Below are positions 33,443 to 41,877 of a stretch of 64,000 bases of DNA, piece by piece. The DNA lies in NCBI GenBank assembly GCA_903921325.1, contig CAIXPL010000030.1, forward strand, positions 74,032 through 138,031, given 5' to 3'. Source of the stretch: an uncultured Pseudomonadota bacterium (lineage in GTDB: Bacteria > Pseudomonadota > Gammaproteobacteria > Burkholderiales > SG8-39). Position 1 is the stretch's first letter. Each line of letters opens with the position of its first letter. The notes below the pieces were generated by a model that searched no databases, had not been told where the DNA came from, and saw only the letters and a list, made by a program, of their open reading frames with translations. A program made the translations under genes and the position numbers.

Positions 33443-34747
33443 ATGCTTTCCGCGCAAGACAACGAATTGTTTACCCGGGTGGGTCCGGGCACGCCGGGTG
33501 GTGAATTGATGCGCCGCTATTGGCAGCCGGTGACCGGCAGCGCGGCAGTCGGCCCCGAGGGTGTCAAGTCAGTGCGCCTGCTGGGTGAAGACCTGGTGCT
33601 GTTTCGCAATGCCCAAGGCCAACTCGGTCTGGTCGAACCCTGGTGCGCACACCGCCGGGTGCATCTGAAAACCGGATACATCGTGCCCGAGGGGCTGCGC
33701 TGCCCTTACCATGGCTGGACGTACGGAACGCAAGGGCAGTGTGTAATGCAGCCCGGTGAACCCGCGGGCAGCCGCCTGAAGGAACATGTCAGCCTGAAGA
33801 GCTATCCCGTCGAAGAAGCAGGTGGTCTGGTGTTTGCCTACATGGGGCCGCTCCCGGCGCCCTTGCTGCCGCGCTGGGACTTTCTGGTCGATCAACCTTT
33901 GATCCGCCAGATCGGGTTTGTGATCGCCCCGTACAACTGGGCCCAGGGCATGGAGAACAGTTACGATGCGGTACATGCCGAGTGGCTGCACGGCCACTTC
34001 TTCAAGCATGCTCTGGATCAACGTGGTGACCCGCAAGATCCCCGTTATGAAATCAATGCGCTGCCGATGATGCGCAAGCACAGCGAGTTTCGCTACGATC
34101 GGACCGACTACGGATTCATCCGCCGGGTGGTGCTCGAGGGCGATACCGAGCAGGCCGATACCTTCAGTGTCGGTCACGCCAAGATTTTTCCGAACATCAC
34201 AACCATCAATGCCGGTGGCACCTGTACGAGCACGTTCCAGGTCCCGGTCGATGACACCCATACGCTCTACATCGGGCACCGCGCCTACCGGTTTCCTGAA
34301 TGGGTAAGCGTACCTGAGCAGATCGAAGTGCCCTGGTTTCCGATCCCCGTGAAGGACGAGCAGGGACGCTGGATTGACGATGACATCGTGGGCCAGGACC
34401 TGATGGTGATGATTTCCCAAGGACCGATCATGGACCGCACCCGCGAGGTGTTGGGTGCCACCGACGCAGGCATCGTAAAATTCAGGCGCTTTTTCAAGGA
34501 TCAGGCCGGCGTAGTCGCCGAAGGGCGCGATCCGATCAATGTGTATCGCGATCCGCAGACCAATCAGCGCCTTGAATTGCCGCATTCGAAGAACTTCTAT
34601 GATCGCGGCGTCTATGGCGATGATCGTGCGGCGCACTATCGCCGCGGGTCCGCCACCGGGGCACTGGGTCTGCAGAACAGTCCGATCAATGATCTGATAG
34701 AGGATTTGTACGAGGAAGCCGCACTGAAGGCCCCGCGAGCGGCCTGA
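33443..34747 (+). CDS. Rieske [2Fe-2S] oxygenase, phthalate/phenoxybenzoate-type alpha subunit
   Basis: A 434-residue oxygenase. Rieske ligands: C68 and H70 (WCAHRRVHLKTG), C87 and H90 (CPYHGWTYG). Mononuclear iron: D175, H178 and H183 in ENSYDAVHAEWLHG. The RVGPGTPGGELMRRYWQPV opening and length match the phthalate 4,5-dioxygenase/phenoxybenzoate dioxygenase branch. It begins 5 bp after the Bug gene stop with GGAG 8 nt before ATG. A reductase is needed but absent nearby. It should mono- or dihydroxylate an aromatic acid that then meets the UbiD and extradiol enzymes of the same cluster. Confidence 0.9.
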   Translation: MLSAQDNELFTRVGPGTPGGELMRRYWQPVTGSAAVGPEGVKSVRLLGEDLVLFRNAQGQLGLVEPWCAHRRVHLKTGYIVPEGLRCPYHGWTYGTQGQCVMQPGEPAGSRLKEHVSLKSYPVEEAGGLVFAYMGPLPAPLLPRWDFLVDQPLIRQIGFVIAPYNWAQGMENSYDAVHAEWLHGHFFKHALDQRGDPQDPRYEINALPMMRKHSEFRYDRTDYGFIRRVVLEGDTEQADTFSVGHAKIFPNITTINAGGTCTSTFQVPVDDTHTLYIGHRAYRFPEWVSVPEQIEVPWFPIPVKDEQGRWIDDDIVGQDLMVMISQGPIMDRTREVLGATDAGIVKFRRFFKDQAGVVAEGRDPINVYRDPQTNQRLELPHSKNFYDRGVYGDDRAAHYRRGSATGALGLQNSPINDLIEDLYEEAALKAPRAA

Positions 34748-34847
34748 GCCTGTCTGCAATCGCGCGCTCAAGGCGGTAATATCGCCCCTGCGCCTGGATT
34801 GCTGCGAATCGATCAGCCAACATCAATAAACCAGTGGAGACCCCGTC

Positions 34848-35795
34848 ATGCCTGTCATTCGAGTCGATGATCTGACGTTTGGACGCCTGCGTTCGCCTGA
34901 CCTGGATCAGGCGGAAGAATTCCTGACCGATTTCGGTTTTTACCGGGTCGAGCGTACCGCTGACAAGCTGTTCATGCGCGGCACCGGGCCGGCGCATCAT
35001 ATTCATGTGACCGAACTGGGTGGCCCCTCGCTCATTGGTTGGGCCTATGAAGTGAAGGATCGGGACGCCCTCAAGACCTTGTCAAAATTTCCCGGTGCAA
35101 CGGGCATCGAGCATCTGGATGAACCCGGTGGCGGTGAGCGGGTGTGTGTGACCGAGCCCAATGGCTACCGGATTGAAGTGATCCATGGACAGAAGAAAGT
35201 CGCCCCGATCGATGTCGGCCGGCAGGCGATCAATTCGGTGGCCGAGCCCTTGAATCGTGCCGGTGAGTTGATGCGCATTCCGCCAGGGCCCGCGCGTCCC
35301 GGCCGCATGGGCCATGCGGTATTGGGCACCCCGAATATCATCGAGACGGTGCGCTGGTTCCGTGATGTGATCGGCCTGATTTGCTCCGATGATGTGTATG
35401 CCGGTGAGAAGGACCACATCATTGGATCATTCAACCGGCTCGATTGCGGTGATGATTTTGTCGATCATCATTCCTTCTTCTGCCTGCGCCATGAGCGCAC
35501 CGGCCTCAATCACTTCTCCTACGAAGTGCAGGACATCGATGATGTGCTGATGGGCCATGAATGGATGAAGACCAAGGGCAAGTACGAACACATGTGGGGC
35601 ATCGGCCGCCACGTGCTGGGTAGCCAGGTCTACGACTATTGGGCTGATCCGTGGGGTCGCACGCACGAACACTGGGCCGATTCCGATCGCCTGAATGTGA
35701 AGAACAAGGCCGAGCTGCACGCGGCTGAGGACGCGTTGCGCTCGCAGTGGGGTCAGCCGATCACCGAGAAAATGCTCGACCGTATCTGTCCCTGA
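34848..35795 (+). CDS. VOC-family extradiol ring-cleavage dioxygenase
   Basis: A 315-residue two-domain vicinal-oxygen-chelate protein. The N-terminal module (1-115) is degenerate; the C-terminal module keeps the type I extradiol iron triad H156 (GRMGHAVL), H222 (LNHFSYEV) and E274 (GRTHEHWADSD). It would cleave a catecholic ring next to the hydroxyls using Fe(II). It starts 100 bp after the Rieske gene on the same strand, with GGAGACCCC before ATG 34848, consistent with hydroxylation followed by ring cleavage. A GTG-free short gap with possible own promoter exists. Substrate not readable. Confidence 0.85.
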   Translation: MPVIRVDDLTFGRLRSPDLDQAEEFLTDFGFYRVERTADKLFMRGTGPAHHIHVTELGGPSLIGWAYEVKDRDALKTLSKFPGATGIEHLDEPGGGERVCVTEPNGYRIEVIHGQKKVAPIDVGRQAINSVAEPLNRAGELMRIPPGPARPGRMGHAVLGTPNIIETVRWFRDVIGLICSDDVYAGEKDHIIGSFNRLDCGDDFVDHHSFFCLRHERTGLNHFSYEVQDIDDVLMGHEWMKTKGKYEHMWGIGRHVLGSQVYDYWADPWGRTHEHWADSDRLNVKNKAELHAAEDALRSQWGQPITEKMLDRICP

Positions 35796-35927
35796 TTCGC
35801 AATCCCGGGCCGGGGGCAACCCTGGCAGCTACAACGTATCCTGGGCGACTCGAAGTCCACCCGAGCGGACTACCGGATTCGATGGTCGGCGCTGCCGGCC
35901 ATTTTTCTGAAACGAATCGGGTAGTAT

Positions 35928-35973
35928 TTGAAATGCCATTTTTGCCTATACAATATGCCAATTGGCATATTGT
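35928..35973 (+). promoter_or_regulatory. Promoter and perfect 24-bp palindromic operator of the RES-Xre operon
   Basis: TTGAAA (35928-35933) is a likely -35; a -10 such as CAATAT (35951-35956, 17-bp spacer) lies inside a perfect inverted repeat at 35950-35973 whose half-site is ACAATATGCCAA. The palindrome ends 11 bp before the antitoxin ATG, ideal for autorepression. A partial half-site (ATGCCA at 35933-35938) lies just upstream. Binding by the antitoxin is inferred from the family habit. Confidence 0.75.
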
Positions 35974-35984
35974 GGAGCGCAATC

Positions 35985-36440
35985 ATGAGCACCTCCGGCC
36001 CGGTGGCAACGGCTAAGCGGTCGATCGAAACCTTATTGGGCGGTCGCAGTGTGTTGCATGTCAAACCTCGCACCGCTCTTGATTGGGTCTCGGTGATCCG
36101 GCATGGCATCGGTTCGGCGGCGGTCGATTGTCTCGCCAAGACGATTCGTGTCACTCGTTCCGAGTTGGCCTCCACGCTCGGTATCCCGGAACGCACCTTG
36201 GCGCGGCGCATTCGGGAAGGCATGCTCAGCAGCGAGGAGTCGACCAAGCTCCTGCGATTGGCGCGTGTCGTTGAGCGTGCAGAAGAGACTTTTGAGGACC
36301 CTGACGCGGCACTCGCTTGGTTGAAGGCACCGAACGCGGCACTGTTGCGCGCTACACCATTGTCCTTACTCGATACCGACATTGGCGCTGATAGCGTCAT
36401 GGACACGCTGGGTCGCATTGGGCACGGCGTCTTCGCTTGA
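35985..36440 (+). CDS. Xre/MbcA/ParS-type antitoxin (DUF2384)
   Basis: A 151-residue antitoxin. The N-terminal half has a helix-turn-helix-like region (about 58-80, TRSELASTLGIPERTLARR); the C-terminal half is the MbcA/ParS toxin-binding DUF2384 domain (PNAALLRATPLSLLDTD, then VMDTLGRIGHGVFA). It neutralises the RES toxin by burying its NAD site and probably represses the operon through the palindrome just upstream. GGAG precedes ATG 35985. Its stop overlaps the toxin start by 4 nt. Confidence 0.9.
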   Translation: MSTSGPVATAKRSIETLLGGRSVLHVKPRTALDWVSVIRHGIGSAAVDCLAKTIRVTRSELASTLGIPERTLARRIREGMLSSEESTKLLRLARVVERAEETFEDPDAALAWLKAPNAALLRATPLSLLDTDIGADSVMDTLGRIGHGVFA

Positions 36441-36910
36441 AGCTCATAGTCTGGCGACTGCTGACTGCCCGGTTTGTCGATTCTGCGTTCACCGGTGAGG
36501 GCGCTCGCCTGTACGGCGGGCGCTGGAATCGCAAAGGAGTATCCATGGTCTACACCGCAGGCAGTCAGTCGCTCGCGATGCTGGAAATGCTCGTTCAGGA
36601 CGAACCGTTGCGCGCCCGCTACGTCATGATTCAAGTGGACGTACCCAAGAGCCTGACAATCGAGCGCGTAACGGCACGCGAGCTTCCCGCCGACTGGCGC
36701 AGTCTGGCAGGACGCGAACACACTCAAGCAATCGGCAGCGCGTGGGCAAAGCGCAATTTAAGTGCGGTCCTGGCGGTACCGAGCGCTGTTATCCCGCTTG
36801 AAACCAATTACCTGCTCAACCCGCGGCATCCGGCCTTCTCGAAGATCGAGATCGGTGTGCCGCAGGACTTCGTCACTGACCTGCGGCTTGTCAAGGACGC
36901 AGGACGTTGA
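36437..36910 (+). CDS. RES-domain toxin (NAD-degrading/ADP-ribosylating type)
   Basis: A 157-residue RES-domain protein. Conserved residues: R29 in YGGRWNRKG, Y39 in MVYTAG, E50 in SLAMLEMLV, and the late VPSAVIPLETNYLLNPRHP block with S116. Characterised relatives (MbcT, Res) destroy cellular NAD; ParT modifies phosphoribosyl pyrophosphate synthetase. The start is TTG 36437, overlapping the antitoxin stop (TTGA); the rare start and overlap should keep toxin output below antitoxin output. The gene is complete and looks intact. Confidence 0.9.
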   Translation: MKLIVWRLLTARFVDSAFTGEGARLYGGRWNRKGVSMVYTAGSQSLAMLEMLVQDEPLRARYVMIQVDVPKSLTIERVTARELPADWRSLAGREHTQAIGSAWAKRNLSAVLAVPSAVIPLETNYLLNPRHPAFSKIEIGVPQDFVTDLRLVKDAGR

Positions 36911-36952
36911 ATTGCCGAAGCAAAATGGGGATAGATGAGGGATGTGAATCGC

Positions 36953-37816
36953 TCAAACCTCGGCTTCTCTCACCGTGGTGCGGCGAATATCGCGCGGGAA
37001 TTGCGTGTCGTCGAACGGGGTGGCGCGATGCATGGTCGCGAGGTTGTCCCACATGACGACATCGCCGACTGTCCATTCATGGCGATAGACGAATTGTCGC
37101 TGGGTTGCAAATGCCATCAGTTCGGCAATGAGAGCTTGCCCCTCATCGCGCGGCCAGCCGACGACGCCGGAAATATGCGAGGCAAGGTACAGCACCTTGC
37201 GACCGGAGCCGAAATGACGATGGACCAGCCGGTGGCGCGCGGGCGGGCGTGACTGGCGCTCGGCCTCGTCCGGTTCAGGTCCGCCGGCGGTCACCCGCGA
37301 ATGCCAGTACGAATGCTCCACCTCGAGGGACTCGCAGCGCTGCTTCATCGCCTCGGGTAACGCCGCCCAGGCGGCACGCATGTCGGCAAATTCGGTCTCC
37401 GCACCGCGTGGCGGTATCACGCGGGCTGAGAGCAGCGAATAGGTGGCTCGCACCGGGTGGAACGACATGTCGGTATGCCACTGCTGATTGGCGCGCTTGT
37501 AGAGCAGGCGCTTGTCATTATCGGGCAGGATGTTGCCATCCTGATCGAGGTTGCTCTGATCAATGATCTCGGGGGCGGCGAGGCGCTCGCGCTTGCCAGT
37601 GAGTTGCAACACGGGCGTGCGCTGAATCGGACCAAACAGTCGGCTGAACGCGATGTGGGTCGCATCATCCAACGGACGGGTATTCGGAAACACCGCGACT
37701 GCATGCTCATCCATCGCCGCGTGAATGGCCGCGGTGGGCGCATCAGTCGGCCGCCACGCAAGGTCCGGTGGGTCGATGCGCACGGCAAACAGAGGGTGCA
37801 AGGGGGTCAGGTGCAT
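36953..37816 (-). CDS. TauD/TfdA-family 2-oxoglutarate/Fe(II) dioxygenase
   Basis: A 287-residue enzyme. Iron ligands are H114 and D116 (QQWHTDMSFHP) and H263 (TMHRATPFD); the 2OG-binding arginine is in the RDIRRTTV tail. Family members hydroxylate carbon next to a heteroatom to release sulfite, phenol or similar, or oxidise small acids. It is convergent with the RES toxin gene and divergent from the MetE-like gene at 38017, which could share a regulatory region with it. The substrate might be an organosulfur or aryloxy compound (inference). Confidence 0.9.
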   Translation of the reverse strand: MHLTPLHPLFAVRIDPPDLAWRPTDAPTAAIHAAMDEHAVAVFPNTRPLDDATHIAFSRLFGPIQRTPVLQLTGKRERLAAPEIIDQSNLDQDGNILPDNDKRLLYKRANQQWHTDMSFHPVRATYSLLSARVIPPRGAETEFADMRAAWAALPEAMKQRCESLEVEHSYWHSRVTAGGPEPDEAERQSRPPARHRLVHRHFGSGRKVLYLASHISGVVGWPRDEGQALIAELMAFATQRQFVYRHEWTVGDVVMWDNLATMHRATPFDDTQFPRDIRRTTVREAEV

Positions 37817-38016
37817 GGTCGATGAGCTCGTCGCTGAGTACGCCGATGAGTTCGCGGCAGATGCGCCATTCTATACTTGCGCAAATACGCCGCAGGGCGC
37901 ACCTGGCGCGACGTCCGATGGACCGCGCAGCCTCAGGCAGTTCGCGCTCCAGTGTCCTGCGCGTTCCCGATTGCAGTGCCTGCCGAACAATGAAATCGAC
38001 CACGGAGACCCACGCG

Positions 38017-39153
38017 ATGAGTATGTCTGGCCCGGTGCGGATTGATGATTTGAACCAGCTGCGCGCCGACCATGTCGGCAGCCTGTTGCGTCCCGAGCGC
38101 TTGCTCGACGCACGGCGGGCGCGCGAAAGCGGGCAGATCGGGCCAGAGGCATTCAGGCAAATCGAGCAGGACTGTATTGCCGCGGCGGTGAAGCTGCAGG
38201 AAGACGCGGGGTTTCGTGTCGTCACCGATGGTGACTATCCGAGGACGAGTTTTCATATCGACTTTCTGACGCAACTCGGTGGTGTGATCTGGCAGCCGGC
38301 ACGGTTTGTTCAAGGCTTTGCCGACGGTCAGAACGAAGGTCATTCACCGGCCGTATTCGCTGTGAACGCACCCGTGCGTCACCTGGATCCGATCGCGCTC
38401 AAAGACTATGAGTATGTGCAATCGGTCAGCCATGTCACTGCCAAGGTCACCATGCCCTCGCCAAGCTTTGTCCACTGCCGTGGCGGGCGTGCCGCCATTT
38501 CGGCGCAAAGCTATCCCGATCTGGATGTGTTTTTCGCTGACCTCGCGGCGGCCTATCGTGCCGAAATCGCCGCCTTGGCCAAGGCCGGTTGCCGCTATGT
38601 GCAACTGGACGAAGTGCACTTCACATTCTTGTGCGATCCGGTACTGGTCGAGGGCTTTCGTGCCCGGGGCGACGACCCGCAAGCCCTGGCCCGCACCTAT
38701 GCCAAACTCATCAATGACTCAATCGCGGATCGACCTGCGGACATGCTGATCGGGGTGCATTTGTGCCGCGGTAATCATCGCAGTGGCTGGGTCGCCCAGG
38801 GTGGCTATGAGCCGGTGGCAGATCTCTTGTTCAATACGGTCAACGCTGATCGCTTCCTGCTCGAATTCGATACCGAACGCGCTGGGGGCTTTGAGCCGCT
38901 TCGCTTTGTACCCAGGAACAAGGTGGCGGTGCTCGGCCTGGTGACCACCAAGACCGATGAAATGGAGTCGCCTGACCTGCTGCGTCGTCGCCTCGACGAG
39001 GCGGCGCGCTATCTGCCCCTGGAGCAATTGGCACTCAGCCCGCAGTGCGGATTTGCCAGTTCGATTCCAGGCAACCGCATCGGTGCTCAGGTGCAGTGGG
39101 CGAAGCTGCGCATGATTGCCGACCTCGCGCGGCAGACATGGGGCCACTGTTGA
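38017..39153 (+). CDS. Short MetE-like zinc thiol transferase (cobalamin-independent Met synthase/epoxyalkane:CoM transferase superfamily)
   Basis: A 378-residue protein corresponding to only the C-terminal catalytic half of MetE. Zinc ligands are visible as H-x-C in GVHLCRGNHRSG and a distal Cys in LSPQCGFASS; ADHVGSLLRPERL marks the beginning. It lacks the MetE N-terminal half and its folate-binding pairing, so it is unlikely to be an ordinary methionine synthase. Stand-alone members of this size include epoxyalkane:coenzyme M transferase and unassigned thiol transferases. GGAGA precedes ATG 38017. Its stop is 5 bp from the stop of the convergent Rieske gene. A paralogue lies at 47274. Confidence 0.8.
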   Translation: MSMSGPVRIDDLNQLRADHVGSLLRPERLLDARRARESGQIGPEAFRQIEQDCIAAAVKLQEDAGFRVVTDGDYPRTSFHIDFLTQLGGVIWQPARFVQGFADGQNEGHSPAVFAVNAPVRHLDPIALKDYEYVQSVSHVTAKVTMPSPSFVHCRGGRAAISAQSYPDLDVFFADLAAAYRAEIAALAKAGCRYVQLDEVHFTFLCDPVLVEGFRARGDDPQALARTYAKLINDSIADRPADMLIGVHLCRGNHRSGWVAQGGYEPVADLLFNTVNADRFLLEFDTERAGGFEPLRFVPRNKVAVLGLVTTKTDEMESPDLLRRRLDEAARYLPLEQLALSPQCGFASSIPGNRIGAQVQWAKLRMIADLARQTWGHC

Positions 39154-39158
39154 CCTGA

Positions 39159-40196
39159 TCAGGCTTTCGCGCGTTCCGCCTCAATGATCTGATCAACAAT
39201 GCGCCGCGCCTGCATGCCGCCGGAGTCCTGGTTGAAATCGACCGCGGCCGGGAGGTCAGCGCCAAACGCATCGATGTTGGATTGCTGGGCACCGATGATG
39301 GTCAAGTCCTCCAGAAAGGCGGTGTGCACCTGACTGAACAGCATCTCGGTGATCGAGCGATCGTGGATGCCAAAGTCATGCGCCTGGCCCCAGAAGTAGT
39401 GCGTGGTGCTGTCGGTCTCAGGCGTGGCGACATTGAGATTGCGCATGGTGAAGCCCTGCGAGCGATCGCCCTCGCGCGCACCGGTGCCCGCACGCGCCCC
39501 GCCCACATCCAGGCGCACAAATCCGGGGGGCGTGAATTCAATGATCTGCCAGCGATCGATCGGTTCATCGGGTGCAAAGCCGCCTGCTTTCTGGAAGAAC
39601 GGTGGGGCAGGGCTATCCATGATCCAGCGGGTGACCCGCACTTTGTGCCCCTCGCGCTCGACCTTGATCGGGAATTGCGTGATGGCTGCGGTGCCCAGGG
39701 TGGTCAGATGCACAAACTGCAGGTGAGTCAGGTCAAGCAGGTTATCGACCAGCAACAGATAGTTGCCCGGCAGCGCCAGCCGCTCGCCCTTGAAACGCCA
39801 GTCCGGATCATCGTTCCAGTGATAGTCCTCGATCAGTGCCGGATCGGCCAGTGCCGGGTCGCCCATCCAGACCCAGATCCAGTGGTGCCGCTCGACCACC
39901 GGAAAGCTGCGCACACGAGCTGCATCGGGAATGACCTTCTGACTCGGTACGCGAACACAGGCACCAGTGCAGTCATAGGTGAGGCCGTGATAGGGGCACT
40001 CGACATGGTCACCGCGCAGCTTGCCGCCTGATAAAGGCACATGGCGATGGCAGCAGCGATCCTCCAGTGCGGCGGGCACCCCGCCCTCGCGCCGCCAGAA
40101 CACGATGGGTACATTACAGATCGTGCGCCGGAACAGTTCCTGCCGACGAACCTCCCAATCCCACGCCGCGACATACCAGTAATTTTTTGGAAACAC
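39159..40196 (-). CDS. Rieske [2Fe-2S] oxygenase, VanA-like
   Basis: A 345-residue oxygenase closely similar in layout to the one at 4088. Rieske ligands: C48, H50 (DRCCHRHVPLSGG), C67, H70 (CPYHGLTYD). Mononuclear iron: D155, H158, H163 (NLLDLTHLQFVH). Both proteins share the WYVAAWDWE start, the GDPALADPALIEDYHW stretch and the ARAGTGAREGDRS loop, so they are paralogues probably acting on related methoxy- or hydroxy-aromatic acids. The start is GTG 40196 with GGAGG 4 nt upstream. A bulged hairpin lies in its leader. It diverges from a third Rieske gene. Confidence 0.88.
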   Translation of the reverse strand: MFPKNYWYVAAWDWEVRRQELFRRTICNVPIVFWRREGGVPAALEDRCCHRHVPLSGGKLRGDHVECPYHGLTYDCTGACVRVPSQKVIPDAARVRSFPVVERHHWIWVWMGDPALADPALIEDYHWNDDPDWRFKGERLALPGNYLLLVDNLLDLTHLQFVHLTTLGTAAITQFPIKVEREGHKVRVTRWIMDSPAPPFFQKAGGFAPDEPIDRWQIIEFTPPGFVRLDVGGARAGTGAREGDRSQGFTMRNLNVATPETDSTTHYFWGQAHDFGIHDRSITEMLFSQVHTAFLEDLTIIGAQQSNIDAFGADLPAAVDFNQDSGGMQARRIVDQIIEAERAKA

Positions 40197-40208
40197 GCTG
40201 CCTCCTTC

Positions 40209-40236
40209 GTGCCGTCGATCGGCCCTCGACGGGCAC
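40209..40236 (-). promoter_or_regulatory. Bulged hairpin in the leader of the 40196 Rieske gene
   Basis: GTGCCGTCGA (40209-40218) pairs with TCGACGGGCAC (40226-40236) around a 7-nt loop with one bulged base. It starts 13 bp upstream of the GTG start and so overlaps or closely precedes the ribosome binding site. Either an mRNA structure or a protein-binding dyad is possible. Confidence 0.35.
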
Positions 40237-40345
40237 TTCGGCGTGATTCGATGTACACGTATCGTCAGTGCGAATGCGCGTATCTTCAGATTCGATTCGA
40301 GCCCGTTGCGGGTGCTCTATCAACGAGCATTCTCGATCGTGACGG

Positions 40346-40357
40346 TTGCAAATGCAA
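40346..40357. promoter_or_regulatory. TTGCA-AA-TGCAA dyad between divergent Rieske genes
   Basis: A perfect 5-bp inverted repeat with a 2-bp spacer, extendable to GGTTGCA...TGCAAACC with one bulge. Placed midway in the 267-bp divergent region, it is a candidate operator for joint control of both oxygenase genes. Confidence 0.35.
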
Positions 40358-40463
40358 ACCCAGGCGCGCAGTGGGTTGATGAGGACAAGGGGGCGTGGAG
40401 CCTTGTATCATCGACCGATCAGCGCCGAGGTGATTCGGCCCGAACACGAAGGAGACACGGTCC

Positions 40464-41753
40464 ATGAAAGGGCACGACACCCCATTGGCCTATCGAGGCT
40501 ATACGGCGAAGCAACAGGCAGAGCCTGATAACTATTTGTGTCGGGTCGGCCGCGGTACGCCGGGGGGCGAATATCTGCGCCGGTTCTGGCAACCTCTTGC
40601 CTATGAAAGTGAGCTCGGGCGCGTGCCGCTCCGGGTACGCGCATTGGGCGAGGATCTGGTGGTGTTTCGCGACGGCAGCGGTCAAACCGGCGTATTGCAT
40701 CTGCACTGCTGTCATCGCAACAGTTCGCTCGAGTACGCCATGATCGAGGCGCGTGGCTTGCGTTGCTGCTATCACGGGCGATTGTTTGATGTCGACGGCA
40801 CGATCATCGACATGCCGGGCGAACCGGCTGCAGATCGGTTGCGCCAGACAGTGAGCCAGGGCGCCTACCCGGTGCATTGTTTCGGCGGTATTGTCTTTGC
40901 CTATATGGGCCCGCCGGATCGCATCCCGGTGTTTCCGATGTATGACCGGTTCACGCTGCCGGGCGTGTCGACCGTTCCGGGCATACGTTTCAAGCAGGAT
41001 TGCAACTGGATCCAGATCAAGGAGAACACGGTTGATCCGCACCACACCCATGTACTGCATGTGATTCCGCAATTGCGCGGGATGGAGCATTTCGCGCCCG
41101 AATTCGGCGAGTTTCCCGTATTCACCTTTACGGAAACCGCAGCCGGTGTGGCCTATCTGGCCTCTCGCTGCGTGGGTGAAACGGTGTGGGTGCGGTCCGC
41201 CGAGACCATCGGCCCGCATCTGCATACGATCAGCTCGATCTTTGAGACCGGACGGCAGTGCAAACCGGCCAGCGCACCGTTCATGACCATTTGGGCCTTG
41301 CCAGTCGATGACGATCACACCATGAGTTTTTATCTGAGCCACGTGCTCGCCGATGAAGCGATGCCTTTTGCGAAGCGTCGCTATCTGGAGGTGTTCGGGC
41401 AGAACGACGATCGCCCGTACCCCGATCGGCAGTGGTTGCCTGGGGATCATGACGCTCAGGTAAGCCAGGGCAGCATCAATGTGCACCAGACCGAGCACCT
41501 GGGGAGCAATGACCGTGGTGTCACCCTGTTTCGCCGCTATGTGCGCCGCGGCATCGAAGCGGTTGCACAAGGCCGTGATCCGCAGGGGTTTTACCTGACA
41601 CAGTCTGAGGTGCCCCCTACGGTCGCCAGTGACCGTGTGGTGCCCATCACGGTATTGCCCGGTGATCCGACGAATCGGGAAACTCTGCTCGCATACGCCG
41701 AGCAGGTGGCGCGCGAGTATGTGAATGAGCCGCCCATGTCGTTTCTGATCTGA
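40464..41753 (+). CDS. Rieske [2Fe-2S] oxygenase alpha subunit, phthalate-dioxygenase-like
   Basis: A 429-residue oxygenase. Rieske ligands: C82 and H84 (HCCHRNSSLEY) and C101 and H104 (CCYHGRLFDV). Mononuclear iron: D191, H194, H199 in ENTVDPHHTHVLH. The RVGRGTPGGEYLRRFWQPL opening is shared with the 33443 gene, but the two belong to different sub-branches. AAGGAGA precedes ATG 40464. A LivK-type binding protein follows after 124 bp on the same strand. No reductase or beta subunit is present nearby. Confidence 0.89.
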   Translation: MKGHDTPLAYRGYTAKQQAEPDNYLCRVGRGTPGGEYLRRFWQPLAYESELGRVPLRVRALGEDLVVFRDGSGQTGVLHLHCCHRNSSLEYAMIEARGLRCCYHGRLFDVDGTIIDMPGEPAADRLRQTVSQGAYPVHCFGGIVFAYMGPPDRIPVFPMYDRFTLPGVSTVPGIRFKQDCNWIQIKENTVDPHHTHVLHVIPQLRGMEHFAPEFGEFPVFTFTETAAGVAYLASRCVGETVWVRSAETIGPHLHTISSIFETGRQCKPASAPFMTIWALPVDDDHTMSFYLSHVLADEAMPFAKRRYLEVFGQNDDRPYPDRQWLPGDHDAQVSQGSINVHQTEHLGSNDRGVTLFRRYVRRGIEAVAQGRDPQGFYLTQSEVPPTVASDRVVPITVLPGDPTNRETLLAYAEQVAREYVNEPPMSFLI

Positions 41754-41877
41754 ACGACGCCTACTCAGTGAGCCGTGACACAGAGAATGCGTTTTGCACG
41801 ACTATGAATTGAATAGCCACAAAGGCAACGACCTTCATTGCGGTCCTTGCGTTTGTATCAAATGAAGGAGCAGCGCC

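Noticed and set aside
33569-34771. 400-codon reverse frame opposite the Rieske gene
   Set aside because: The forward gene has full Rieske and iron motifs; the reverse frame is a shadow.
38017-39153. Truncated metE pseudogene
   Set aside because: Complete start and stop, zinc ligands present, full-length for stand-alone members, and a similar intact paralogue at 47274.
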